Below, piece by piece: positions 18,209-28,189 of a stretch of DNA of 64,000 nt; position 1 is the stretch's first letter, and every line of letters begins with the position of its first letter. This DNA is from Moraxellaceae bacterium (GTDB taxonomy: Bacteria; Pseudomonadota; Gammaproteobacteria; Pseudomonadales; Moraxellaceae): NCBI GenBank assembly GCA_029237815.1, contig JAQZBP010000002.1, positions 142,917 to 206,916 on the forward strand. Direction: 5' to 3'. A program made the translations under genes and the position numbers. Below the pieces are notes generated by a model. The model searched no databases. It was not told the origin of the DNA and saw only the letters and a list, made by a program, of their open reading frames with translations.

Positions 18209-19399
18209 ATGACCCCCTACACCCACGCGCAGTACCTCGCCCTTCTCGACACCCCCGTGGACCGCCGCGGCAGCGACAGCATCAAGTGGGCAAAATACGC
18301 CGGGCATGGCGGCGCGGGCGGCAAGGGCATCATCCCCATGTGGGTGGCGGACATGGACTTCGCGGCACCGCCGGAGGTGACCGCCGCGCTCGCGGCACGC
18401 GTGGCGCACGGCGTGTTCGGTTACGGCCACACCACCCGCGCCTTCCTCGACGCCGTCATGTATGCGCTGCTGCGTGACTACGGCTGGACCGTGCAGCCGG
18501 AGTGGATCGTGCCGCTGGCCGGCCTCGTGTCGGGGCTCAACATCGCGGCCCGCAGCTTCGGCAATCCCGGCGACGCCATCATCACCTCGACCCCGGTCTA
18601 CCCCGCCCTGTACACCGCGCCGGAGCATATGGAACGCCGCAGCATCCGCGTGCCGCTCAACGAGGCGGACGGCTGGGGCTGGGACATGGCGGCCGTCGAG
18701 GCGGCGCACACCGAGCGCACCCGCGGCCTCTTCCTCTGCCATCCGCACAACCCCATCGGCCGCGTCTGGCGGCGCGACGAGCTCGACAGCATAGCCGCCT
18801 ACGCGGAGCAGCACGACCTCGTGGTGGTCAGCGACGAGATCCACTGCGACCTCATCCTGGAGCCGGGACTGAAGCACCGGCCCTTCGCCCTGCACTCGCC
18901 GGCCATGGCGAAGCGCAGCATCACGCTGATGGCGCCCTCCAAGACCTACAACATCCCCGGCCTGGGCGCGGCCTTCGCGGTGATCCCGAACCCCAACCTG
19001 CGCCGCCGCTTCGAGCGCGCCATGGCCGGCATCAGTCCGCACACCAACATCCTCGGCCTGGTCGCCACGACGGCCGCCTATGAGCACGGCCTGCCCTGGC
19101 GCACGGCGCTGCTCGAGTACCTGCGCGGCAACCGCGAGCGCGTCATGACTCTGGACGGCGTCGGCGGCTTGCGCGTGGTGCAGCCGGAAGCCACCTATCT
19201 GGCCTGGCTCGACTGTCGCGCCCTCGCTACCGACAGCCCAGCCACCTTTTTCGAGGCGGCTGGCGTCGGCCTCTCGGATGGTCGCGACTTTGGTGGCAAG
19301 GGCTTCCTGCGCCTGAACTTCGGCTGTCCGCGCAGCACTCTGGACGAGGCGCTGGAACGGATTCGCCAGCACCTGCTGGAATCCGCGCCGCGCGACTGA
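18209..19399 (+). CDS. PatB/MalY-type C-S lyase (PLP aminotransferase fold)
   Basis: A 396-residue pyridoxal-phosphate enzyme of the aminotransferase class I/II fold. The N-terminal IIPMWVADMDFAAPPEV is the hallmark of the MalY/PatB cystathionine beta-lyase group. The PLP lysine is Lys245 in MAPSKTYNIPGLG, and the cofactor aspartate lies in SDEIHCDL (Asp209). The C-terminal Arg is in KGFLRLNFGCPR. The expected activity is beta-elimination of cysteine conjugates or cystathionine. It stands alone; GGAG lies 5-8 nt before the start. Confidence 0.92.
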   Translation: MTPYTHAQYLALLDTPVDRRGSDSIKWAKYAGHGGAGGKGIIPMWVADMDFAAPPEVTAALAARVAHGVFGYGHTTRAFLDAVMYALLRDYGWTVQPEWIVPLAGLVSGLNIAARSFGNPGDAIITSTPVYPALYTAPEHMERRSIRVPLNEADGWGWDMAAVEAAHTERTRGLFLCHPHNPIGRVWRRDELDSIAAYAEQHDLVVVSDEIHCDLILEPGLKHRPFALHSPAMAKRSITLMAPSKTYNIPGLGAAFAVIPNPNLRRRFERAMAGISPHTNILGLVATTAAYEHGLPWRTALLEYLRGNRERVMTLDGVGGLRVVQPEATYLAWLDCRALATDSPATFFEAAGVGLSDGRDFGGKGFLRLNFGCPRSTLDEALERIRQHLLESAPRD

Positions 19400-19426
19400 G
19401 CGGGCGGACGCGGTGGCGCCGACTCC

Positions 19427-20893
19427 CTATTCCGTGAGCGCGGCCCCGGGCATGGCCGGCAGGCTGACGGCCTGCGCGGGCAGCACGACCCACTGCCGTG
19501 GCGCGCCGTCGCCGTGCACGGCCCAGCCGCCCTTCACCCGACCGTCGCGCTGCACCGGAGCGCGGTACGTGGCGCGCAGCGCGGGCCGCTCCAGCTCGAC
19601 ATGGCCCTGGCGCAGGCCGGTGACGACGACCACGTCGGCAACGGTCTCGCCGCTCGGTCCGTGCACCCAGAACGCATCGTAGACATTGGTCTTGCCGCGG
19701 CGGCGCCAGATGGCGTCGTAGTCGCCGGCCGGCGTGGTCTCGCGCACATGCACCACGGGGCCGAGGCTCCTGCCGAGGTAACGCGCGTCCTGTGCCGGCA
19801 ACGGCATCCAGCGGAAGGCCGCGCGGCTGGCCCAGCTCGCGGTGCCCGTGGCCAGCCTGCCGTCCGCCCGGAGGGGCGCGCGGTAGTGGCCGCCGGCGAC
19901 GCGCCGGTACAGGACGAGCTCGCCGTCTTCGATGCCGCGCACCTCGATCACGTCCTTCAATACCTGCCCGGTGGGCAGGTGGATCCAGTAGGCGTCGTAG
20001 ACATTCGGGAAATCGCTCCGGCGCCAGAGGCCCTCGTAGTTGCCGCCCCGCGCCAGCTCGCGCATGTGGAAAACCGCACCGAGATCCACTGGCGGCCCAG
20101 CCGGGAGGCCCGGCGCCGCCGCTTCAACCGGGGCGTCTGCAGCCGGAACCGGCGCGGCGGACGCCGTCGGGGCTGGCGCGCCGCGGTCCGGGCCGCCGAG
20201 CAGGCCTTGCGCATACTCCTCGTGGCACTGGTTCAGCGCCTTCACCATGGGATCGCCGGGGCCGGACTTCCAGGCGGCCACCGCCTGGTCGAGCTCGGCG
20301 CGGCGCTGGGCCAGCAGCTGGTTGGCCTCGCGGTCCTCGTCCGGCGTCACGGACCGGCCCGGCAAGGGACGGGACAGCGTGTCGACGATGGCCAGGAGTT
20401 CGTCCAGCGCGGCGCGCTCGCCCTCCCCGAACTGCTGCCGAAGGGCGGCGCTGCGCTCGCCGGTACGCTGCATGAGGTCGCGGCAGAAGCGGCGCTTGCC
20501 GAGCATCTCCACGCGCGCCGCCGGGGCAGTGGTGAGGCGCTCTTCGCGCTCGCGGCACTGCTCGTAGGCGGCACGTAGCGCAAGGTTGCGCGCCACGGGC
20601 GGCGCCGCCGGCAAGGCCGCGAAGCGCTGCCGCGCCCGGGCCATGGCGCGGGAGTGCCGCTGCGGGGATTCATTGAGGAGATCGTAAGCGCGCTCGTCGA
20701 GGGCCACCGCGCGCCGCTGGGCATCGTGGCCCGCCTGGCGAGCCTCTTCGGTGCCGCCGGCCTGGTCGAATACCCGCCCGGCCTCGGCATGGACCTGGGC
20801 GCAGTAGAGAAGGTCCGTGTCATCGAGCGCCGCCGCCGGCGCGCTCAGGAGCGCCGCCGCGAGCATCACCAGCACAAGGAGTCTTTCTGCCAT
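19427..20893 (-). CDS. Secreted protein of unknown function with duplicated C-terminal domain
   Basis: A 488-residue protein with a signal peptide (MAERLLVLVMLAAALLSAPAAA). The middle (about 30-235) is helical and charged, with scattered Cys. A Pro/Ala linker (about 236-275) leads to two tandem copies of a domain of about 90 residues. Both copies have the framework V(F/V)H(M/V)RE...G(N/D)Y(E/D)..WRR....NVYDA(Y/F)W(I/V)H.P(S/T)G, later (Y/T)YRAP and R.DGR, and end in LPAQ. I know no family name for this repeat. It is probably periplasmic or surface-exposed. It is convergent with the patB-like gene (27-bp gap), and no terminator is visible between them. Confidence 0.8.
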   Translation of the reverse strand: MAERLLVLVMLAAALLSAPAAALDDTDLLYCAQVHAEAGRVFDQAGGTEEARQAGHDAQRRAVALDERAYDLLNESPQRHSRAMARARQRFAALPAAPPVARNLALRAAYEQCREREERLTTAPAARVEMLGKRRFCRDLMQRTGERSAALRQQFGEGERAALDELLAIVDTLSRPLPGRSVTPDEDREANQLLAQRRAELDQAVAAWKSGPGDPMVKALNQCHEEYAQGLLGGPDRGAPAPTASAAPVPAADAPVEAAAPGLPAGPPVDLGAVFHMRELARGGNYEGLWRRSDFPNVYDAYWIHLPTGQVLKDVIEVRGIEDGELVLYRRVAGGHYRAPLRADGRLATGTASWASRAAFRWMPLPAQDARYLGRSLGPVVHVRETTPAGDYDAIWRRRGKTNVYDAFWVHGPSGETVADVVVVTGLRQGHVELERPALRATYRAPVQRDGRVKGGWAVHGDGAPRQWVVLPAQAVSLPAMPGAALTE

Positions 20894-21076
20894 TTCCTGC
20901 CACCCGTCCCTGAATACGCCAGCACCCGGACGGCCTGGGTACGGCGCCGGATGCGGCGAACTATGGCGCGGTAGCGCTCACAGATAAAGGGGAATACGCC
21001 TCAGTGCGCATACAGGTTCACTGCGCTGTGTTACATAGTTCGGCACCGGAACCCCGCTATCCACAAGGAGCCCCCC

Positions 21077-21448
21077 ATGGAGATGATCAGGATCGCCAAC
21101 TCGGCAGATGTTCAGGAAGACAAGCTGCTGCCGGCCAGCGCAGGCGGCACGCCGCTCCTGCTGACGCGCGTGGCCGGCAAGGCCTACGCCGTGTCGAGCA
21201 AGTGCCCGCATGTGGGCATGCCGCTCGGCAAGGGCAAGGTCGAAGGCGGCGCCATCACCTGCCCCTGGCACGGCTCGCGCTTCGATGTCTGCACCGGTGA
21301 CAACCTGGACTGGTGCAATGCCGTGGCCGGCATCCCCATGCCCGGCTGGACGCACCGCCTGCTCGCGCTCGGCAAGAAGCCCGCGCCGCTGCCGGTGTAC
21401 GAAACCCGCGAAGAAAACGGCAACGTCTTCGTGCGCGTGCCGGGCTGA
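21077..21448 (+). CDS. Rieske [2Fe-2S] domain protein
   Basis: A 123-residue stand-alone Rieske ferredoxin-like protein. Both cluster motifs are intact: CPHVGMPL (Cys43, His45) and CPWHGSRFD (Cys62, His65). AGGAG precedes ATG 21077. It lacks a membrane anchor or leader, so it is a soluble electron carrier or oxygenase-type ferredoxin, like NirD/CarAc-type proteins. A strong terminator follows directly, so it is monocistronic. The electron partner is not in the neighbourhood. Confidence 0.9.
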   Translation: MEMIRIANSADVQEDKLLPASAGGTPLLLTRVAGKAYAVSSKCPHVGMPLGKGKVEGGAITCPWHGSRFDVCTGDNLDWCNAVAGIPMPGWTHRLLALGKKPAPLPVYETREENGNVFVRVPG

Positions 21449-21461
21449 TCCGGTAGCCGTG

Positions 21462-21501
21462 AAAAGGCCCGGCAGGCTCGCAGCCTGCCGGGCCTTTTTA
21501 T
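21462..21501 (+). terminator. Rho-independent terminator of the Rieske gene
   Basis: GGCCCGGCAGGCT, loop CGC, AGCCTGCCGGGCC, then TTTTTA: a 13-bp perfect GC-rich stem. A upstream of the stem (GAAAA) makes it partly bidirectional, so it can also serve the convergent minus-strand gene. Confidence 0.92.
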
Positions 21502-21514
21502 TGGGCGTTACCGC

Positions 21515-22006
21515 TCAGGCCGCCTGTGGCGCCGACGGCGCCGACTCCTGCCAGACCAGTCGCCCTACCTCATAGCAATCGTCGATGTACTGGTCGGCGA
21601 TACGCCGCAGCACCTGATAACCCATGACGCCCGCCACCGCCGTGCCGGTGAGCGGAACGAACTTGGCGAGCTGCGTGGTGAGCACGCGCCCGAGTTGGCC
21701 CTGCAGGCTGCGGCGCAACAGCATCCGCGTCGCGACCAGGCCGAAGAATCCGGGCCGGCGGTTGCGCATATGCCACTGCACCTTCTCGCGCTGCGCCGTT
21801 GGCATCTGCCGGATCTTCTCGGGCGTGAGGCCGAAGCGCGCCGTGATATCCGGCAGCAGGCGCGACAGCAGACGCGCCTCGGCCGCGAGGTCGAGCAGCG
21901 GTACGGGAATGATGGAGGCGAGCCCGGACCAGCGCGCCTTCTTCCGGACGATGCGGCGACATTCCTCGCGGATGGTGTCGAGTTCCTGCATGGTCATTTT
22001 CAGCAT
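21515..22006 (-). CDS. Unknown protein, possibly EcsC-like
   Basis: A 163-residue protein starting at ATG 22006 with an ideal AGGAGA ribosome site; longer frames upstream lack one. The N-terminus is charged and helical. A weakly hydrophobic segment (GLASIIPVPLLDLAAEARLLSRLLPDI) is followed by FVPLTGTAVAGVMGYQVLRRIADQYIDDC, a glycine-bearing pattern seen in DUF697/EcsC-type proteins that associate with membranes. The family call is tentative. No signal peptide. It lies alone between the Rieske terminator and a divergent small periplasmic protein gene. Confidence 0.65.
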   Translation of the reverse strand: MLKMTMQELDTIREECRRIVRKKARWSGLASIIPVPLLDLAAEARLLSRLLPDITARFGLTPEKIRQMPTAQREKVQWHMRNRRPGFFGLVATRMLLRRSLQGQLGRVLTTQLAKFVPLTGTAVAGVMGYQVLRRIADQYIDDCYEVGRLVWQESAPSAPQAA

Positions 22007-22276
22007 GACGGTCTCCTGCGTCGGATGACTGTCGATTAGTGATAGCCCGTACGGATGCATGCGCAACCTGTCGGCACAGGCATTTTGTTGCAGGCACATG
22101 ATTTGCGACGGTGGCGACTGAGACCTCGACACAATGCCGCCTTCGCCGCGAAACACGACCGGTGCACTTCCCGCGAAAGTCTTACGAATTGCGTGCTGAC
22201 TTGCCACGGATAAGCCAGAGGCCGGGGCTATACCTAGGCGCAGGGCCGACATCGGCCATCACCCGGGGAGATCACC

Positions 22277-22705
22277 ATGAAACTGAGCCATGCACTTGTC
22301 CTTGCCTGCGCGCTGTCCACCACTGCAGTCGCCGAAGACAGCGACCGCAAGTCCGGGCAGAAAAGCGACGGCGCCAAGCACCACATGATGAAGCAGTCCT
22401 GCGACGAGATGGAGGACTGCATCACCGAAGGCCTTAACCTCAACGACGACCAGCGCCAGAAGATCCGCACCATCATGGAAAATGCACGCCAGAAGCGCGA
22501 TGCCTTGCGCGAGGAAACCCACCAGCAGGTCAGGCAGGTACTGACGCCGGAGCAGGCGAAGAAGCTGGATGCGCATCGCGCCGAGATGATGCAGTACCGC
22601 GCCGAGCGCATGCGCGACAGGGCGGACCGCATGGATGACCGCGCCAGGGACATGAAGAAGGAACAGAAACAGAAGCAGCAGGACTCCCAGCAACAGTCCC
22701 GCTGA
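22277..22705 (+). CDS. Spy/CpxP-like periplasmic protein
   Basis: A 142-residue protein with a signal peptide (MKLSHALVLACALSTTAVA), preceded by GGGGAG. The mature part contains two Cys (QSCDEMEDC) and a helical region LNDDQRQKIRTIMENARQK, followed by LTPEQAKKLDAHRAEM, the LTxxQ-type motif of Spy/CpxP stress chaperones. The C-terminus is extremely hydrophilic (Arg/Asp/Lys/Gln repeats). Inference: periplasmic chaperone or sensor of envelope stress or metals. No two-component genes are adjacent. Confidence 0.7.
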   Translation: MKLSHALVLACALSTTAVAEDSDRKSGQKSDGAKHHMMKQSCDEMEDCITEGLNLNDDQRQKIRTIMENARQKRDALREETHQQVRQVLTPEQAKKLDAHRAEMMQYRAERMRDRADRMDDRARDMKKEQKQKQQDSQQQSR

Positions 22706-22904
22706 CAGCGCGCAGACGGCTCCGCCGGGCGTCAGGCCACGGCGGAGTCGTCACGCAGGAGACGGCATGTAACAGCAAGCGACGGCAGGAGCTGGCCATT
22801 GCCGCGCCGCCACTGAATCGGCCGCTTCCGCCAGGCCGCGCGGCCGAGTTCATCAGCGCCGGTGCACGGCCCTGCCCCGTCAACTCCAGGCAAGGAGACC
22901 CGCC

Positions 22905-23309
22905 ATGGCCATCACTGAAACGGCAACCCTGGTGGCGCGTAACACGCCACCGCATGTGAATCGAAGGATAGAAACCGCGACGCACCGCTCCATCGAGTAT
23001 TTCCGCACGCATCGCGACGAGATCGATGAACGCCTGCAGGAGCTCGACCGTGAATGGGATATCGAGCGCCTGCTGGAAACCAATGCCTCCGCGCTCATGC
23101 TGCTGGGCCTCGGGCTGGGCATCGGCGTCGACCGGCGTTTCCTGGCCCTGCCCGTGGTGGTCAGCGGCTTCCTGCTGCAGCACGCCATCCAGGGCTGGTG
23201 CCCGCCGGTCGCCGTGCTCCGCCGCATGGGTGTGCGGACGCATCGCGAGATCGAGGACGAACGCAATGCCCTGCTCAAGCTGGGCGGCGAAATGACCGGC
23301 ATCCACTGA
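22905..23309 (+). CDS. Small membrane protein, DUF2892/YgaP-like
   Basis: A 134-residue protein with AGGAG before the ATG. A charged helical N-terminal half (TPPHVNRRIETATHRSIEYF; DEIDERLQELDREWDIERLLE) leads into two hydrophobic segments (about 60-90) and then QGWCPPVAVLRRMGVRTHREIEDER. The two-helix hairpin ending in a WCPP turn resembles DUF2892 proteins (the YgaP membrane domain), which carry an extra helical region here. Function unknown. Confidence 0.72.
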   Translation: MAITETATLVARNTPPHVNRRIETATHRSIEYFRTHRDEIDERLQELDREWDIERLLETNASALMLLGLGLGIGVDRRFLALPVVVSGFLLQHAIQGWCPPVAVLRRMGVRTHREIEDERNALLKLGGEMTGIH

Positions 23310-23350
23310 CGTTCTCGCGGCCTCCATCGACGTCGTAGGGAAAGGCGCGC

Positions 23351-24130
<780 letters not shown>

Positions 24131-24358
24131 CATCAACTCCCTTTGACGAATGATGCTCATGCAAATCCCGGCCCGGGCCGGATGGACGGCAGTATAGGGT
24201 GGCGAGCGGCCGGCCTGTTGGCGTCTCCGGTACAGAAGCTGTGGCGCAAGCGCATGCCCGCCGGCTTTTCACGCAGCTTTCCCGGCTTTTGGAATCTGGC
24301 CGCGGTGGCGCCGTGCACCAAGAATAGGCTCACTCCATCGACCCGCTACAGGTGAGCC

Positions 24359-25657
24359 ATGAACGCCAAGACTCCCGACGAACTCCTGCAACAGGCCAAC
24401 GACGCCGGCAGCAAGAACTGGCAGGACCCCAAGCGTTACATGTGGCTGCTCGGCCCCGCCCTGCCCGTGATCGGGCTGACCGCGCTGGGCGCCTATGCCG
24501 TCGCCCCGAAGAAGCTGCGCGCGCTGGCCTGGACTGGCCCGCTGCTGATCCACGCCATCATCCCCGCCCTCGACCGCATGATCGGCGAGGACCAGAGCAA
24601 CCCGCCGGCCTCCGCCGTCGAGGGCCTGGAAAACGACAAGTACTACAGCCGTATCGTGAAGGCCTTCATTCCTTCGCAGTACGCCATGACCTTCCTCGGC
24701 GCCTGGCTGGCCAGCCGCAAGAGCACGCCGCTTGCCGACAGCATCGGCATCACGCTGACCGTGGGCGCCATCAACGGCGTCGGCATCAATACCGCGCATG
24801 AACTCGGCCACAAGCACGACAGGGCCAGCCGCCTGCTCGCCATGGCCGCGCTCGCCCCCACCGGCTACACGCACTTCGCCGTCGAGCATAACTTCGGCCA
24901 CCACAAGCGCGTCGCCACGCCGGAAGATCCTGCGTCTTCACGCATGGGCGAATCGTTCTGGAAATTCCTGCCGCGCACCGTGGTCGGCGGCATCAAGTCG
25001 GCCGTGAAGATCGAGAAGGAACGCCTGGCGCGCAAGGGCAAGGGCTTCTGGACGACGGAGAACGAACTGCTGCAGGGCTGGGCCATGAGCGCCGCCTTCT
25101 TCGGCGCCACTGCCGCCGTCTGCGGCCGCCGCTCCATCCCCTTCCTGGTCGGCCAAGCTGCCTACGGCGCCAGCCTGCTGGAAGTGATCAACTACGTGGA
25201 GCACTACGGCCTCAAGCGCCAGAAGGACGAAAGCGGCAAGTACGAACGCACGCAGCCGGAGCACAGCTGGAACAGCAACCACATCGTGACCAACCTGTTC
25301 CTGTACCAGCTGCAGCGCCACAGCGACCACCACGCGCACCCCAGCCGTTCCTTCCAGGCCCTGCGCCACTTCGAGAAGGCGCCGCAGCTGCCCGGCGGCT
25401 ACGCCTCCATGCTGCTGCCCGCCTACTTCCCGAGCTGGTGGTACAAGATCATGGACCAGCGCGTGATCGAGCATTACAAGGGCGACCTCGAGCGGATCAA
25501 CATGGACCCGGAGCGTCGCGCCGAGATCGAGGCACAGTATGAAGAACTGGCCGCCCGCCTTGCCGCAGAGCACGCCGGATCGCTGCCAGAAGGTCAGGCC
25601 GAAGCGCCGGTCGCGACCACGAAGGCGCGCGCCCGCAGTGGAAAGTCCGCCGCCTGA
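24359..25657 (+). CDS. alkB: Alkane 1-monooxygenase (AlkB-type)
   Basis: A 432-residue membrane di-iron hydroxylase that oxidises terminal carbons of n-alkanes. All histidine motifs are present: HELGHKHD (147-154), EHNFGHHKR (176-184), NYVEHYGLKR (278-287) and LQRHSDHHAHPSR (318-330). Several hydrophobic spans precede and separate them. The C-terminal tail is long, Ala/Glu-rich and charged. AGGTGA precedes the start. No rubredoxin or rubredoxin reductase gene is adjacent, so the electron donors must be encoded elsewhere. A strong terminator follows, so the gene is monocistronic. Confidence 0.95.
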   Translation: MNAKTPDELLQQANDAGSKNWQDPKRYMWLLGPALPVIGLTALGAYAVAPKKLRALAWTGPLLIHAIIPALDRMIGEDQSNPPASAVEGLENDKYYSRIVKAFIPSQYAMTFLGAWLASRKSTPLADSIGITLTVGAINGVGINTAHELGHKHDRASRLLAMAALAPTGYTHFAVEHNFGHHKRVATPEDPASSRMGESFWKFLPRTVVGGIKSAVKIEKERLARKGKGFWTTENELLQGWAMSAAFFGATAAVCGRRSIPFLVGQAAYGASLLEVINYVEHYGLKRQKDESGKYERTQPEHSWNSNHIVTNLFLYQLQRHSDHHAHPSRSFQALRHFEKAPQLPGGYASMLLPAYFPSWWYKIMDQRVIEHYKGDLERINMDPERRAEIEAQYEELAARLAAEHAGSLPEGQAEAPVATTKARARSGKSAA

Positions 25658-25679
25658 TACGGTTACAGCCTCCAAGCTT

Positions 25680-25709
25680 GACCCGCCTTCATGGCGGGTC
25701 TTTTTTTGG
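25680..25709 (+). terminator. Rho-independent terminator of alkB
   Basis: GACCCGCC, loop TTCAT, GGCGGGTC, then TTTTTTT, 22 bp after the alkB stop. Confidence 0.92.
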
Positions 25710-25888
25710 CGAGTCGATCGGGCGATACGCAACGCGACTGCTGCCCGGCGCTCATCCGCCGCGCTGCTCCCGTCTCTGCGCTGGTTGCGCGCATCGGCGA
25801 CCCGCCGCCACCACGAAAATCATGCGCCGTGAGCCCGGCGGACCGGAGCCCACCTATTCCCGGCGCCGGTGCGGTGATATCCCGTCAT

Positions 25889-25918
25889 GAAAAAAGCCCG
25901 CATGCGCGGGCTTTTTTC
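25889..25918 (-). terminator. Bidirectional terminator downstream of the flavin monooxygenase gene
   Basis: Six A residues, GCCCGC, loop ATGC, GCGGGC, six T residues. It lies 26 bp past the stop of the minus-strand monooxygenase gene and can work in both directions. Confidence 0.88.
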
Positions 25919-25944
25919 AATCGGCCTTTCTGCGCCTGTCGACG

Positions 25945-27447
25945 TCAGCCCGCCTGCTTCACACGCATCGGGGCCATCACGAAATGACTGAACTCGGGAG
26001 TGCGCGTCTTCAGCCAGTATTTCCAGGTGAAGCCCGGCCACAGCGTGTTGTTTTCGCCGCGTTCGTTGAGATACCAGCTCGAGCAGCCGCCGGCACTCCA
26101 CACCATCTTCTTCAGCTGGCGCTGGATGTCCTCGTTGAACTCGCGAGCGGCCGTTTCGCTCACTTCGATCATGCCGGCATTCTGACGGTCCATTTCGGCC
26201 AGGCACTTCATGATGTAGCCGATCTGCGCCTCGATCATGAAGATGATGGAGTTGTGGCCCAGGCCACTGTTCGGGCCGAGCAGGAAGAACAGGTTGGGCA
26301 GGCGGGGCACGGCAATGCCGAGGTAGCCGCTCATCGAACCACGGGCGCGCAGCTCCTGGCCGTCCTCGTCGTACACATGCAGGGGGCCCAACGGGTCCTG
26401 CACATCGAAGCCGGTGCCGCATATCACGACGTCGACCTCGTGCTCCTTGCCCTCGCTGTCGACGATGCTGTGCGCCTTCACTTCCTTCACGCCGGCGGCC
26501 ACCACTTCGACATTGGAACGGGTCAGCGCCGGGTAGTAGTTGTTGGAGAACAGCACGCGCTTGCAGCCGACCGCGTACTTCGGCGTCAGCTTCTCGCGCA
26601 GCACGGGGTCCGGCACCTGGTGCTTCAGGTGGTTCTTCGCCATGGCCTCGATGCCGACCATGAGCTTGGGATGCACGAAGCCGAGGCCGAAGGTCTCGCT
26701 GATCCAGTAGATGCCGTTGCGGGCCAGGCGCTGCGCCAGGGGCAGCTTGCGGAACAGGCCCTGCACGCGCTCGTCGATGGCGACATCCGCCTTGGGGATG
26801 ATCCAGGGCGGCGTGCGCTGCAGCAGCACGAGCTTGCCCACCTTCGGCGCGATCTGCGGCACGAACTGGATGGCGGAGGCGCCGGTGCCGATCACGGCGA
26901 CCCGCTTGCCGGCCAGGTCGACGTCATGGTTCCAGTCCGCGGAATGGAACATGGGGCCCTTGAACGTGCCGAGGCCGGGCACCTTGGGCAGTGCCGGACG
27001 GGACAGGCCGCCGATGGCGGACACCAGGATGCGGCAGGTGTAGCGGTCACCGGCGCCGGTGGCGAGGTGCCAGAGCTGCGTGTCGTTGTCCCAGCGCGCC
27101 TCGACGAGCTCACTGTTGAAGCGCAGGTGCGGCATCACACCGTACTTGCTGGCGCAGTGCCGGATGTAGTCCAGGATCTCGGCCTGCGGCGAATAGGTGC
27201 GCGACCAGTCCGGATTGGGCTCGAAGGAATAGGAGTACATGTTGGAGGGCACGTCGCAGGCGGCGCCCGGGTAATGGTTCTCTCGCCAGGTCCCGCCGAT
27301 GTCGGCGGCCTTCTCGAGGACGATGAAGTCATGGCGGCCGGCGTTCCTGAGCGCGACGCCCATGCCGATACCGGAGAATCCACTGCCGACAATGACGATC
27401 TCGTGGTGCGTGGTGGCAGCACGGGGGCGCGGTTCAGCTCGAGTCAT
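25945..27447 (-). CDS. Flavin-containing monooxygenase, Baeyer-Villiger type
   Basis: A 500-residue FAD/NADPH monooxygenase. The start is ATG 27447 (MTRAEPRPR), just before the FAD dinucleotide motif VIVGSGFSGIGMG. The Baeyer-Villiger fingerprint FxGxxxHxxxW is present as FKGPMFHSADW, followed by the NADP-binding GTGASAIQFVPQ. GTWRENHYPGAACDVPSNMYSYSF is typical of cyclohexanone/steroid-type Baeyer-Villiger enzymes. It would convert ketones to esters or lactones using O2. It is convergent with alkB, and both may serve hydrocarbon use (inference). Confidence 0.92.
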   Translation of the reverse strand: MTRAEPRPRAATTHHEIVIVGSGFSGIGMGVALRNAGRHDFIVLEKAADIGGTWRENHYPGAACDVPSNMYSYSFEPNPDWSRTYSPQAEILDYIRHCASKYGVMPHLRFNSELVEARWDNDTQLWHLATGAGDRYTCRILVSAIGGLSRPALPKVPGLGTFKGPMFHSADWNHDVDLAGKRVAVIGTGASAIQFVPQIAPKVGKLVLLQRTPPWIIPKADVAIDERVQGLFRKLPLAQRLARNGIYWISETFGLGFVHPKLMVGIEAMAKNHLKHQVPDPVLREKLTPKYAVGCKRVLFSNNYYPALTRSNVEVVAAGVKEVKAHSIVDSEGKEHEVDVVICGTGFDVQDPLGPLHVYDEDGQELRARGSMSGYLGIAVPRLPNLFFLLGPNSGLGHNSIIFMIEAQIGYIMKCLAEMDRQNAGMIEVSETAAREFNEDIQRQLKKMVWSAGGCSSWYLNERGENNTLWPGFTWKYWLKTRTPEFSHFVMAPMRVKQAG

Positions 27448-27635
27448 GGAAATGCTCTCTGGTCCTTGGAGGGGACGGGATGATAGCAACGGCGGACGCG
27501 GCGACCATTAGTCCCTTCAGGCCAAGGCGGCAGGCCCCTCCGGCCGGATGGTTTCGGACCGGCAGACTCTGACCCATACTGCAGGCCTGTGCTAAAAGGA
27601 AAACCCAGCCGCGTCGTCATGCCAGGGAGGAACCC

Positions 27636-28076
27636 ATGAAAACCGTCGCCGACATCCTGAAAGCCAAGCCCAGCGCCCAGATCCACAGCGTCTGGCCGAC
27701 TGCCACCGTGCTGGAAGCCATCTCCGTCATGGCCGACAAGGGCGTGGGCGCCCTAGTCGTGATGGAGGGCGAGAAGGTCGTGGGCATCGTCAGCGAGCGC
27801 GACTACGCCCGCAAGGTCGTGCTCATGGAGCGCTCCTCCTACAACACCGAGGTCAGCGAGATCATGACTGCCGACGTGATCACGGTGAGTCCGGAGCAGA
27901 GCAACGAGTACTGCATGCAGCTGATGACCGACAAGCGCCTGCGCCACCTGCCGGTGCTGGAGAACGGCCGGCTGGTCGGCCTGATCTCCATCGGTGACCT
28001 GGTGAAGGACATCATCTCGGACCAGCAGTCCATGATCCGCACGCTGGAAAGCTATATCCGCGGCGAAACCGCCTGA
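27636..28076 (+). CDS. CBS-domain pair protein
   Basis: A 146-residue stand-alone Bateman module: CBS 1 about 8-65 (ATVLEAISVMADKGVGALVV, GIVSERDYARKV) and CBS 2 about 77-132 (DVITVSPEQSN..MQLMTDKRLRHLPVLENGRLVGLISIGDLVK). GGGAGGA precedes the ATG. These modules bind adenine nucleotides and regulate partners; the partner here is not apparent. Monocistronic by position. Confidence 0.92.
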   Translation: MKTVADILKAKPSAQIHSVWPTATVLEAISVMADKGVGALVVMEGEKVVGIVSERDYARKVVLMERSSYNTEVSEIMTADVITVSPEQSNEYCMQLMTDKRLRHLPVLENGRLVGLISIGDLVKDIISDQQSMIRTLESYIRGETA

Positions 28077-28189
28077 GGCCGGGCGACAGCGCCCACCTCG
28101 CTCCCGACCCCGGCAGCGGCCGCCCGGCCCGCTGCCATCTCTCCCCTGCCCTTCACTCCGCCTTTTCTGCGGCTCCCCTCGTTCTCCTA

